This document shows, piece after piece, positions 9,759 to 17,998 of a stretch of 64,000 bases of DNA. The DNA comes from Roseburia hominis A2-183 (lineage in GTDB: Bacteria > Bacillota > Clostridia > Lachnospirales > Lachnospiraceae), in assembly GCF_000225345.1 (NCBI RefSeq), contig NC_015977.1:89501-153500 (forward strand), given 5' to 3'. Position 1 is the first letter of the stretch; every line of letters begins with the position of its first letter. A program made the translations under genes and the position numbers. The notes under the pieces were generated by a model. It worked only from the letters and a program-made list of their open reading frames with translations, was not told where the DNA came from and did no database searches.

Positions 9759-9789
9759 CTAACATAGACCTTGGTGCAGGTCTAAGGTC
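9759..9789 (-). promoter_or_regulatory. MerR-type operator-promoter of the chemoreceptor gene
   Basis: Read on the minus strand: TTGACC (-35, 9784-9789), a 19-bp spacer, TATGTT (-10, 9759-9764). Across the spacer lies a dyad with arms TAGACCT and AGGTCTA (9763-9782). An over-long spacer with a dyad in it is the hallmark of promoters activated by MerR-family proteins that twist the DNA. A MerR-family gene lies directly upstream on the same strand. Confidence 0.75.
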
Positions 9790-9807
9790 AATAGGAGGTT
9801 GAAAAAA

Positions 9808-10602
9808 TCAGGAGTCTTCCAACGGAAGATATACTTCGTAATAATCCAGGATGACATCCGGCTGTGCTATGCTGAAGACGTAGAAAGCGTAAGCTTCCAG
9901 TTTGCAGGAAAGCTGATGTTCCCCGGCGTATTTCAGGACGGCGGAGAGATCCCAGAGTATCTCCTGCTCGGTCGGGAATGCGACTACGGTGTAGAGACAG
10001 CGGCAGCTGTCCCGGCTGGGCAGATTGGTGGAATTGAGCTGGGTGAGTGCAAGCATCGGCTCGCGGATGGCAAACTGGAAGGCGCTGACCTGGCAGGAAC
10101 CGGACGGTTCCACGGAGAGGATGTAGCTGAAATTCCCCATCGAAAACAGCGGAGAATGAAAGACATCCTTTAGCGTGCGGTAACCTAAAAAAGCGGAATC
10201 CTGATGGTAGAGCGGATAGACAGCGGGAAGCGTCCGGATGCTTATAGTGCGGCTGCCTTCATCCAGGGTATCCAGGTGCTGTTTCATATAAGACATTTTT
10301 TCGACTTCCAGGGTAAGCCGCTCGATCTCTTTTTTGCGCGAATCAATGAAACCGGAAAAGCTTTCGGAAAGATCACCAAGGGTGGAGACAGCGAGAAGCC
10401 GCTTGATCTCCGCGATGCTCACGTTGAGCTTGCGGTAGAGACAGACTCCCATGATGCGGTGGATCTGTTCGGTGTCATAGCAGCGGTAGCCGTTCTCCGG
10501 ATTGCGGGTGGGTGAGACAAGACCCTCCTTCTCGTAGAGCCGGATGGCGTCGGTGGAGATATTAAGCAAACCGGCAACTTCATGGATTGTATATTGTATC
10601 AT
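9808..10602 (-). CDS. MerR-family transcriptional regulator with effector-binding C-terminal domain
   Basis: 264 residues. The N-terminal winged helix (1-70) reads YTIHEVAGLLNISTDAIRLY, with the second wing EKEGLVSPTRNPENGYRCYD, and is typical MerR. A coiled coil (about 75-110) serves for dimerisation. The remaining 150 residues resemble the BmrR/GyrI-like effector-binding fold of multidrug-responsive members, though I cannot name a ligand. The gene lies just upstream of the MerR-type operator driving the chemoreceptor, so the receptor is its likely target. It is divergent from the SNF2 helicase gene. Confidence 0.88.
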   Translation of the reverse strand: MIQYTIHEVAGLLNISTDAIRLYEKEGLVSPTRNPENGYRCYDTEQIHRIMGVCLYRKLNVSIAEIKRLLAVSTLGDLSESFSGFIDSRKKEIERLTLEVEKMSYMKQHLDTLDEGSRTISIRTLPAVYPLYHQDSAFLGYRTLKDVFHSPLFSMGNFSYILSVEPSGSCQVSAFQFAIREPMLALTQLNSTNLPSRDSCRCLYTVVAFPTEQEILWDLSAVLKYAGEHQLSCKLEAYAFYVFSIAQPDVILDYYEVYLPLEDS

Positions 10603-10760
10603 GACAGACCCCCATAAAAAATAAGAAGTATTTCAATCACAAGATATGTACCATTGTACCATATTTTGACAAAAAAATTAAAAGAAAAGAATGAAGAAAA
10701 AAGGATTTTATGGTACAATTATATGTCAGAGAACAGAGGGCAAAAGCAGGAGGAGAGGTT

Positions 10761-13700
10761 ATGTTTTCCGTATCGGATATCAAAGAGGATGTGTATCCGG
10801 CAGTCTACCGGAGAGGAAAGGAATTATATGAGACAGGGGGCGTGCTGGATTTCGCGTATGATATTTATCTGGAGCATGATCTGCCCGTTGCCGAGGTGCG
10901 AGCGGAGGTACGTGGGAAGGAACAGAGCAGCTACCGGGTGACGGCGGTTGTCGATGAGGAGTACGGCACGGTGTCAAGCAGCAACTGTACCTGCGAAGCG
11001 TTTTATAATTATGAGGGAATGTGCAAACACTGTGTCGCAGCGCTTCTTGCTTATGTTAACCGAAGGCAGGCGAAGGACATTCTGGCTGCGAAGCGCACCG
11101 GACATGAGGCGGGAGAGCAGGGAAGCGCCGCGGAGGAGAAGCCTGTCGCCCCGATGCAGACGGCAGGAGCGTTCAAGACGCTTTTGAACCAGTATTCACT
11201 GCGTGCCGGTGTGAGCTATCTGATTCCAGAGAGCGTCTATGGAAAGGTGGAACTGGAGCCTTATTTTAAGCTGGATTACAGTTATGCGACGGTGGAATTT
11301 AAGATCGGAATGGAGCAGAAGTATGTATTAAAGAATATTTCTGCCTTTTTACATTCCATCGAGCGGAATGAAAAGGTGCATTACGGTAAAAAGCTGGACT
11401 TTTATCACAACAGACAGGCATTTACAGAAGATGCATGGCGGATGGTAGAGTTCATGCGGATGCAGGATGACGACAAGAAACGCCAGAGCAGATTTCATGC
11501 CTATTATGCTTACACTGGGGGATATGAGCGCACGATGGAGCTCGATGAGGTCGGCATCGACCGTTTTTTTGACGCCATCGGGGAAATGCCTTTATCTGCC
11601 GAAATCGGGTATCTGCCGGAGGAGGAGTATCATGTGCAGGAGGGAGAGCGCAAGCCGAAGCTTGAGATCCGCGCAGGGGCGTCTGGTGTTTTCGTTCTGC
11701 TGGAGGATCTGCAGGTCATAAGGGGAAGCAGATTTTACTATTTTTATGAAGATGGCATGATCTATCGCAGCAGTGAGGCGTTAAAGGCGAAGACGGGAGA
11801 CTTTTTCGACTATATGGAGCGTCAGGCCGGCGGGGAATGTTACATTGCGGCGGATGAACTGCCGTCGTTCTGCCGGGATCTGCTGCCGCTTTTAAGAGAG
11901 ACGTTCCGGGTGACGGCGGAGGGCTTCGATGAGACGCTCTACGTCCCGAAAAAGCCGGAGTTTGAACTGTATCTGGACAAGCAGGACAACCAGACGGTCG
12001 GTGCGAAGCTGGTCGCTGCCTACGGGGACGACAAATATAACGTATTGCAGAAGATTGAGCCGGGCGAGGTGCGGGATCTTGGGGAGGAGATGCGCGTGCG
12101 CACGCTGGTCGAGCCGTACTTCAACGAATACGGACTCGGGCAGACGATCTTCATTCTCTCGCACAACGAGGACATGCTCTATCAGCTCATAAGCAGCGGT
12201 CTGCAGCGCCTCAGCGAGTATATGTCGATCTACACGACGGAGGATTTCCGGGGAATGAAGGTCGTCTCATCGCCGTCGGTTTCGGTGGGCGTTGCGCTAA
12301 AGAGCGATCTTCTGGAATTGCAGATCCACTCGGATGAGATGTCGCGCGAGGAGCTGGCATATCTTCTGACCCGGTACGACCGGAAAAAGAAATACGTCCG
12401 TCTGAAAAACGGAGATTTTCTTGATGTGCGCGAGGATGGTCTGGGACTGCTTGCGGAGATCAGCGAGGATCTCCGCCTGACAGAATCCGGACTGAAAAAA
12501 GGTCATGTGAACGTACCAAAATACCGCGCGATGTATCTGGACGCGGCGTTAAAGAGCAATCAGGAGCTTTCCGTGGAGAAAAACCGCGAGTTCAAGGGCA
12601 TGGTCCGCAATATGAAGACGATCGAGGACAGCGATTATGAGGTGCCGGATTCGCTCCGCAGTATCATGCGCGGCTACCAGAAGAGCGGTTTTCTGTGGTT
12701 AAAGACACTGCGCGAGAACGGATTCGGCGGAATCCTTGCGGACGATATGGGACTGGGCAAGACCCTGCAGGTCATCAGTCTGCTCTTGTCGGAACAGGAG
12801 AGTGCCAAGGCAGGAGAGCGGGAGTGGCACCGTTCCCTCATCGTATGTCCGGCGTCGCTCGTCTACAACTGGCAGAAAGAGATCAGCCGTTTTGCACCGC
12901 AGATCAAGACGACGCTCGTGACCGGACTCGCCACAGAGCGCCAGAGGATTGTCAGACACACGAAGGAAGGGGAAGTGCTGATTACGTCCTACGACCTGTT
13001 AAAACGCGACGTGGAGCTGTACCGCGATATGGTGTTTGCGATTCAGGTGATCGACGAGGCGCAGTATATCAAGAACCCTGGAACCCAGGCGGCAAAAGGC
13101 GTCAAGCAGATTACTGCGGGTTTCAAGCTGGCGCTGACCGGAACGCCGATCGAGAACCGGCTGAGCGAACTGTGGAGCATTTTTGATTATCTGATGCCGG
13201 GATTTTTATATACTTATCAGCGGTTCCGAGAGGAGATCGAGATCCCGATCGTGGTAAACGGGGATGAAAACCGTATGCAGCGCTTACAGCGCATGATCCG
13301 GCCGTTTATTCTGCGCCGTCTGAAGGGGGAAGTGCTGCGGGATCTTCCGGCGAAGCTGGAGGAGAATGTCTTCGCGAAGCTCGAAGGAGAGCAGCTTGCG
13401 CTCTATGACGCCCATGTGCAGCGCATGAAGGAGAGCCTGGAGGGCAAATCCGAGAAGGAATTCCGCTCCGAGAAGATCCAGATTCTTGCGGAGCTGACGA
13501 GACTGCGCCAGATCTGCTGTGACCCGGGGCTTCTGTTTGAGGGCTATAAGGGGGAGTCCGCAAAGGCGCAGATGTGCATGGAACTGATCGAGAACGCGGT
13601 TGGTGCCGGGCACAAGGTGTTATTGTTCTCGCAGTTTACGTCCATGCTGGATCGTCTGGCGGCAGGGCTTAAGAAGGCCGGGATTGACTACTATATGCTG

Positions 13701-14066
13701 ACCGGTTCTGTCGGCAAGGAAAAGCGCATGCAGATGGTGGAGAGCTTTAACGAGGACGACGTGCCGGTATTCTGTATTTCCTTAAAGGCAGGAGGAACCG
13801 GGCTGAACCTGACGGCCGCGGATATTGTGATCCACTATGATCCGTGGTGGAACGTGGCGGTGCAGAACCAGGCAACGGACCGCGCCCACCGCATCGGGCA
13901 GAAGCATGTCGTGACGGTCTACAAGCTGGTATCCGAGGGAACGATCGAGGAGAAGATCATTGCGATCCAGGAGCGCAAAAAAGAACTGGCAAAACAGGTG
14001 CTCGAGGGGGAGGGAATGGATTCCGTTTCCTTTACCAAGGAGGAAATTCTCGAACTTCTGGGATAA
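10761..14066 (+). CDS. SWIM zinc-finger SNF2-family DEAD/DEAH helicase
   Basis: Large ATP-dependent DNA translocase, 1101 residues from the ATG at 10761, chosen because AGGAGAGG lies 2-10 bases before it. A SWIM zinc finger near residue 75 has CTCEAF...CKHC ligands. The middle (about 130-620) is a poorly conserved SNF2-associated region. The motor follows: Walker A DDMGLGKTLQ, motif II DEAQ, then the helicase C domain with LTGSVGKEKR and GGTGLNLTAAD, ending at RAHRIGQK. Such proteins are common in Firmicutes; a role in transcription-coupled remodelling or RNA polymerase recycling (compare RapA) is possible but unproven. Confidence 0.92.
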   Translation: MFSVSDIKEDVYPAVYRRGKELYETGGVLDFAYDIYLEHDLPVAEVRAEVRGKEQSSYRVTAVVDEEYGTVSSSNCTCEAFYNYEGMCKHCVAALLAYVNRRQAKDILAAKRTGHEAGEQGSAAEEKPVAPMQTAGAFKTLLNQYSLRAGVSYLIPESVYGKVELEPYFKLDYSYATVEFKIGMEQKYVLKNISAFLHSIERNEKVHYGKKLDFYHNRQAFTEDAWRMVEFMRMQDDDKKRQSRFHAYYAYTGGYERTMELDEVGIDRFFDAIGEMPLSAEIGYLPEEEYHVQEGERKPKLEIRAGASGVFVLLEDLQVIRGSRFYYFYEDGMIYRSSEALKAKTGDFFDYMERQAGGECYIAADELPSFCRDLLPLLRETFRVTAEGFDETLYVPKKPEFELYLDKQDNQTVGAKLVAAYGDDKYNVLQKIEPGEVRDLGEEMRVRTLVEPYFNEYGLGQTIFILSHNEDMLYQLISSGLQRLSEYMSIYTTEDFRGMKVVSSPSVSVGVALKSDLLELQIHSDEMSREELAYLLTRYDRKKKYVRLKNGDFLDVREDGLGLLAEISEDLRLTESGLKKGHVNVPKYRAMYLDAALKSNQELSVEKNREFKGMVRNMKTIEDSDYEVPDSLRSIMRGYQKSGFLWLKTLRENGFGGILADDMGLGKTLQVISLLLSEQESAKAGEREWHRSLIVCPASLVYNWQKEISRFAPQIKTTLVTGLATERQRIVRHTKEGEVLITSYDLLKRDVELYRDMVFAIQVIDEAQYIKNPGTQAAKGVKQITAGFKLALTGTPIENRLSELWSIFDYLMPGFLYTYQRFREEIEIPIVVNGDENRMQRLQRMIRPFILRRLKGEVLRDLPAKLEENVFAKLEGEQLALYDAHVQRMKESLEGKSEKEFRSEKIQILAELTRLRQICCDPGLLFEGYKGESAKAQMCMELIENAVGAGHKVLLFSQFTSMLDRLAAGLKKAGIDYYMLTGSVGKEKRMQMVESFNEDDVPVFCISLKAGGTGLNLTAADIVIHYDPWWNVAVQNQATDRAHRIGQKHVVTVYKLVSEGTIEEKIIAIQERKKELAKQVLEGEGMDSVSFTKEEILELLG

Positions 14067-14091
14067 AAAGGTTGTTTTTTTGACAAATTGG

Positions 14092-14120
14092 TTGACAAAA
14101 AATGCGGGCTGCTATATAGT
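14092..14120 (+). promoter_or_regulatory. Sigma-A promoter of the mntP leader
   Basis: TTGACA (14092-14097), 17-bp spacer, TATAGT (14115-14120). Start of transcription is expected near 14127, so the riboswitch below lies wholly in the 5' leader of mntP. Confidence 0.75.
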
Positions 14121-14149
14121 AAGAAAACAGCGTTATTGATGAATGCAGA

Positions 14150-14313
14150 TTCCGTGAGGGAGTAGTTCGCGCAGAGCGTGATTTGTCAACAGACCGGTCG
14201 GACAGCCTGACCTGGCAAATCTTAAAGAATGAGACTCATGTATATCTTTGGTGTTATATCGCAGACGGAGACGGGAGCGGTGCGCAGAGGATATACATCA
14301 GTCTCTTTTTTAT
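14150..14313 (+). ncRNA. yybP-ykoY manganese riboswitch with terminator
   Basis: The leader has the conserved yybP-ykoY pieces in order: GAGGGAGTAG (14156), a hairpin with GCGCAGAGCG, GTCAACAGACCGG (14185), CAGCCTGACCTGGC (14203), and AATGAGACT (14227). The two internal loops of this aptamer bind Mn2+. The 3' part forms a long stem, GAGACTCATGTATATC pairing with GATATACATCAGTCTC, followed by a run of T: a terminator that overlaps the aptamer's last strand. Manganese binding would therefore allow read-through into the exporter gene. Family assignment is by eye. Confidence 0.85.
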
Positions 14314-14398
14314 GTGTGCGCCGGCGGGAAATGCATCATCCGGGCTGAATGTGTATGTGCGCCCTGTGGCAGGGGCAGAATAAAATGTGGAGGTTGGT

Positions 14399-14980
14399 AT
14401 GGCTGTTTTTATTGAATTGCTGCTCATTGGAGTGGGTCTTTCGATGGATGCGTTTGCAGTGTCGATCTGCAAAGGTCTTGCGATGCGCAGGGTAAATAAG
14501 AAGCAGGCGTTTGTGATTGGTCTGTTTTTTGGAGGATTTCAGGCGCTGATGCCGTTTATCGGCTGGGCGCTCGGCACACAGTTTGAGAGCTACATTACCA
14601 GTATTGATCACTGGATTGCCTTTGTGCTGCTGGTATTCATCGGCGGCAAGATGATCGCCGAGGCGGTGCGGCCGGAGGATGAGAATGTGGAGATCGACAA
14701 GATGGATCCGCCGCTCGACGTAAAAGAGATGTTTGTGCTGGCGGTGGCGACCAGCATCGATGCACTTGCGGTCGGAATTACATTCGCATTTTTGAATTAT
14801 CCGATCGGGGAGGCGGTTACGATCATCGGTCTCACCACGTTTTGTATCTCCATCGGCGGCGTCTATGTCGGCAATTTCTTCGGAAACCGCTACAAGAAAA
14901 AGGCAGAACTTGCAGGCGGCATTATCCTGGTGCTGATCGGCGTGAAGATTCTGCTGGAGCATCTCGGGTTTGTGGGATAG
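14399..14980 (+). CDS. mntP: Manganese efflux pump MntP
   Basis: 193-residue, six-helix membrane exporter of Mn2+. The duplicated half-repeats carry the acidic signatures GLSMDAFAVSICKG (about 13-26) and ATSIDALAVGITFAF (about 118-132), whose aspartates form the metal site. The ATG at 14399 was chosen because GGAGG lies 5-9 bases before it; another in-frame ATG 12 bases upstream has no ribosome site. The preceding Mn riboswitch explains its regulation: expression rises when cell manganese is high. Confidence 0.94.
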   Translation: MAVFIELLLIGVGLSMDAFAVSICKGLAMRRVNKKQAFVIGLFFGGFQALMPFIGWALGTQFESYITSIDHWIAFVLLVFIGGKMIAEAVRPEDENVEIDKMDPPLDVKEMFVLAVATSIDALAVGITFAFLNYPIGEAVTIIGLTTFCISIGGVYVGNFFGNRYKKKAELAGGIILVLIGVKILLEHLGFVG

Positions 14981-15057
14981 GTGCTGGACTACCGGAAGTT
15001 GAGATAATTTTGAGAAAATAATTACAGTAGAGAAAACAGAGAGGAATGGAGATTATT

Positions 15058-15999
15058 ATGACAGAAATGCTTTGGGCAGTTGTGCTGCTTGTTGTTGGAT
15101 TTGTGCTTCTGATTAAGGGAGCAGATTTTTTTGTGGAGGGAAGCTCTTCCGTGGCAAAGATGCTGAAAGTGCCCTCAATCATTATAGGACTTACGATCGT
15201 GGCGATGGGGACGAGTCTTCCGGAATGTGCGGTCAGTATTACGGCATCGGTAACGAACAATAATGCACTTGCAGTCAGCAATGCTATTGGCTCTAATATT
15301 TTTAATCTGATGGTGGTCTGTGGATTCTGTGCCCTTTTTAATCCACTCTATGTTGAAAAGAGTACGTTAAAAAAAGAGTTTCCGTTTTCTGTAGTCTGTG
15401 CAGTCTTGCTTTTAGTCTGCGGATATCTGGGAATGCAGCTTGGCAGGGCAGACGGAATCATCCTTCTTATTGTATTTGTCGCTTTTCTGGTCTGGATGGT
15501 GCGCTCGGCACTGAAAGCGCGTGCTGCTGCCGGAGATGATGAGTATGAGGTATTGCCGGTGTGGAAATGTATCGTGTTTATCGTCGGTGGTATTGTGGCG
15601 ATCAAGTTCGGTGGGGATTTTGTTGTAAACGGCGCATCCACGGTTGCTGCAAAGCTGGGACTCAGCCAGAATCTGATCGGACTTACGATTGTTGCCTGTG
15701 GAACCAGCCTGCCAGAACTTGTGACCTCAGTGGTTGCAGCGCGCAAAAATGAACTGGATATGGCGCTCGGTAATGTGATCGGCTCCAATATTTTCAATAT
15801 TCTGTTTGTGCTCGGTATCGCAGCAACGATCAGTCCGATCGCATTTATCATGGAAAATGTGATCGATATTGTGATTCTGGTTGTGATGAGCGTACTGGTG
15901 TGGGCGTTCGCCTGGACGAAGAAGAAGCTGGACCGCTTCGAGGGCATTGTGATGCTGGCGCTCTATGCGGTCTATCTTGTGTATATCTGCATGCGGTAG
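15058..15999 (+). CDS. Calcium/sodium antiporter of the CaCA family (YrbG-like)
   Basis: 313-residue exchanger with two inverted repeats of five helices. The alpha-repeat signatures are visible twice: VAMGTSLPECAVSITAS with NAIGSNIFNLMVV, and VACGTSLPELVTSVVAA with NVIGSNIFNILFVLG. These line the ion pathway of K+-independent Ca2+/Na+ exchangers. The start at 15058 is preferred (GGAG six bases upstream); an in-frame ATG at 15046 has its ribosome site too close. It follows mntP on the same strand at a distance of 77 bases, so the two cation exporters may be partly co-expressed. Confidence 0.9.
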   Translation: MTEMLWAVVLLVVGFVLLIKGADFFVEGSSSVAKMLKVPSIIIGLTIVAMGTSLPECAVSITASVTNNNALAVSNAIGSNIFNLMVVCGFCALFNPLYVEKSTLKKEFPFSVVCAVLLLVCGYLGMQLGRADGIILLIVFVAFLVWMVRSALKARAAAGDDEYEVLPVWKCIVFIVGGIVAIKFGGDFVVNGASTVAAKLGLSQNLIGLTIVACGTSLPELVTSVVAARKNELDMALGNVIGSNIFNILFVLGIAATISPIAFIMENVIDIVILVVMSVLVWAFAWTKKKLDRFEGIVMLALYAVYLVYICMR

Positions 16000-16042
16000 C
16001 ATGAAAAGATATTGCAGAAAAAGATTTTTCCTGTTTTTTCGA

Positions 16043-16071
16043 TTGCTGTAAAGGGAAATTGGCGTTATACT
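16043..16071 (+). promoter_or_regulatory. Sigma-A promoter of the zinc-ribbon / DUF6056 pair
   Basis: TTGCTG (16043-16048), 17-bp spacer, TATACT (16066-16071), 32 bases before the ATG at 16104. Confidence 0.6.
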
Positions 16072-16103
16072 GGGGAAAAAGAAACGACAGGGAGGAAAAC
16101 TTC

Positions 16104-16475
16104 ATGGAATTTTTTGATAAGTTAAGCGAGTCACTGGTAAGTGCGGGGAAGGATGTCAGCCAGAAGGCGAAGGATGTATCCGAGATTGCAAAGTTAAAGC
16201 TGGATATCAAGTCCAAGGAGGACTATGTGCAGAAGCAGTATGAGGAGCTGGGACGCTCTTATTATGAGAAGCACAAGGATGAGGAAGAATGTGAAGAAGC
16301 AGAGCAGTTTTTCCTGATCAAGGAAGCTGTGGAGGAGATCGAGCGCATGAAAGCCGAGGTTCTGCGGATCCAGGGTTCTGCAGAATGTCCGAAGTGCGGT
16401 GCGAAGATGCCGGAAGGTGCTGTATATTGCAGCAACTGTGGTACGAAGATGGATGATATGTATGAGGAAGAGTAG
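16104..16475 (+). CDS. Small helical protein with C-terminal zinc ribbon
   Basis: 123 residues, start fixed by GGGAGGA upstream. The first 85 residues are charged amphipathic helix (KLSESLVSAGKDVSQKAKDV), likely a coiled coil. The last 30 hold a zinc ribbon with two CxxC pairs, CPKCGAK and CSNCGTK. Proteins of this architecture are common and mostly unnamed in Clostridia. The next gene overlaps its end by 14 bases, so the two are translated together. Confidence 0.8.
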   Translation: MEFFDKLSESLVSAGKDVSQKAKDVSEIAKLKLDIKSKEDYVQKQYEELGRSYYEKHKDEEECEEAEQFFLIKEAVEEIERMKAEVLRIQGSAECPKCGAKMPEGAVYCSNCGTKMDDMYEEE

Positions 16476-17859
16476 CAGATACGCGGCATACCTTCCGTTT
16501 GTGCTGGTGGCGGTGATCGGACTGGTCTACCACGTCGGGATGAAGCCGATGGCGGGGGACGACATTTTTTTCCGGGATGCCACAAAAGACACGACGCTGT
16601 GGGCGTATCTGACGCAGCGCTATCTGACCTGGACGTCGCGCGTGGTGTCGGAGTGTGTACTGGTCAATGTCATACAGTGCCCGGTTTTGTGGAGAATTAT
16701 TGATTTTCTGCTGTTTGCGACGCTGCCTCTTCTGCTGTCCGGGCTTTTCGGCGGTGGGAAGACGATGAACTGGTGCGCGGCAGCGGCGGTGCTGATTTTT
16801 CCGTTTCACGACATGGGTACGGCGGGATGGATTACGACAACAGTTACACATTTCTGGCCGTTCTGGGGATTTTTTTATGTGGCGTGGGTGATAAGGAAGC
16901 TTGCGCTTGCGGAGAAAATTCACCCGGCAGCGGCAGTGTCCGCGGTTCCTGTCGCGGTTGTGACAGGAAGTCATGAACAGTATGCCGTGATTATGACGCT
17001 GCTGCTCGTGCTTAGCGGCGTGTATCTGTGGAAAGCGCACAGAAGGCCGGGAAATGCAGTGCTTTTTTGGACTCTTGCGGTGATCGATGTGGTTTCACTG
17101 CTCGTAATTGCACTCTGTCCGGGCAATGCCGGACGCAATGCGGTCAGTATTGCGGATCTTCCGGTTTATGCGACGTTTGGATTCGGACAGAAGCTGTATC
17201 TGGGACTTTTGAGTATTGAGCGCGTGTTTATTGCCAATGCGGACATTGTATTTTTTCTGGTGGTGCTGATCTGGACATGGCTTGTCTGGGAGAAGACAAA
17301 AGATTACCGCAGGACGTTTCTCTCGGCGCTTCCGCTGCTCATTCTGTTCGGGCAGACAGTGTTAAGAACTGCATATCCGGGGCTCTCGGGGCTGTTCGTG
17401 ATGCCGGGGGAGATTCTGGAGTGGAGCTGGAGCGATCTGTCGACGTGGATTCCTATGGTGTATCTGGCAGTGACGGTGGCAGCGATGATTTATGCGCTGT
17501 ACCAGCTGTTCGGCGACGATCTGTTTACTTTCATCAGCGTGCTGCTTCTGGTGGGGTGCGGCTTTGGTGCCGGGATGGTGCTGGGCTTTATGGCGACGAT
17601 CTACGTCTCGGGAGAGCGCGTGTATGCGCCGCTGTACGGGATTCTTCTGGCGGTCACACTGTTTGGCATCTGCCGGCAGCGCAGCGTGTGGAAGGAGCCG
17701 GCGGCTGTGGCGGTATCTGGACGGAAAGCAGAGCCGGCGGCGGATGCGGGCGTGACTGCGGCGGTTTCCAAAGCGGCAGTGCCGTCCGCAGTGTTCCTGA
17801 CGGCACTGACAGTTGTCTGTTGTGCGGTGAACGTATTGTTTATCGTTTTGTCATTGTAA
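16462..17859 (+). CDS. Polytopic membrane protein, DUF6056-like (copy 1)
   Basis: 465 residues from the ATG at 16462, with about 10-12 membrane helices. Near the N terminus is the feature I associate with DUF6056 proteins: MAGDDIFFRDAT, followed about 20 residues later by RYLTWTSRVVSECVL. The layout resembles glycosyltransferase-C (GT-C) membrane enzymes, where an early acidic loop is catalytic, but no activity is established. A paralogue sharing the same landmarks lies at 24595-26016 behind metG. Overlap with the zinc-ribbon gene indicates coupling. A strong terminator follows. Confidence 0.7.
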   Translation: MRKSSRYAAYLPFVLVAVIGLVYHVGMKPMAGDDIFFRDATKDTTLWAYLTQRYLTWTSRVVSECVLVNVIQCPVLWRIIDFLLFATLPLLLSGLFGGGKTMNWCAAAAVLIFPFHDMGTAGWITTTVTHFWPFWGFFYVAWVIRKLALAEKIHPAAAVSAVPVAVVTGSHEQYAVIMTLLLVLSGVYLWKAHRRPGNAVLFWTLAVIDVVSLLVIALCPGNAGRNAVSIADLPVYATFGFGQKLYLGLLSIERVFIANADIVFFLVVLIWTWLVWEKTKDYRRTFLSALPLLILFGQTVLRTAYPGLSGLFVMPGEILEWSWSDLSTWIPMVYLAVTVAAMIYALYQLFGDDLFTFISVLLLVGCGFGAGMVLGFMATIYVSGERVYAPLYGILLAVTLFGICRQRSVWKEPAAVAVSGRKAEPAADAGVTAAVSKAAVPSAVFLTALTVVCCAVNVLFIVLSL

Positions 17860-17895
17860 GACCGGAAGTATAAAAGATAGAATATGAGTTCCATA

Positions 17896-17939
17896 CAGGG
17901 AGCAGATTCTGCAGGGCAGAATCTGCTCCCTGTTTTTTT
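17896..17939 (+). terminator. Rho-independent terminator after DUF6056 copy 1
   Basis: A perfect 17-bp stem (17896-17912 with 17916-17932, beginning CAGGGAGCAGATTCTGC), a 3-base loop AGG, and a run of seven T (17933-17939). The -35 box of the next gene begins inside the T run. Confidence 0.93.
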
Positions 17940-17966
17940 GACACACAGTCAGAGAGAGGATATAAT
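17938..17966 (+). promoter_or_regulatory. Consensus sigma-A promoter of the diguanylate cyclase gene
   Basis: TTGACA (17938-17943), 17-bp spacer, TATAAT (17961-17966): both hexamers are perfect. It directly follows the terminator of the preceding gene, so expression of the cyclase is independent. Confidence 0.88.
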
Positions 17967-17998
17967 CATTATTAAAAATAAATCCAGTTAAAGGTGAA

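Noticed and set aside
12695..13186. Plus-strand overlapping open frame of 163 codons within the SNF2 gene
   Set aside because: Entirely inside the helicase motor region in another frame; no ribosome site.
17277..17873. Plus-strand frame of 198 codons overlapping DUF6056 copy 1
   Set aside because: Overlaps a clean membrane-protein frame; G/R/S-rich sequence typical of a frame-shifted shadow.
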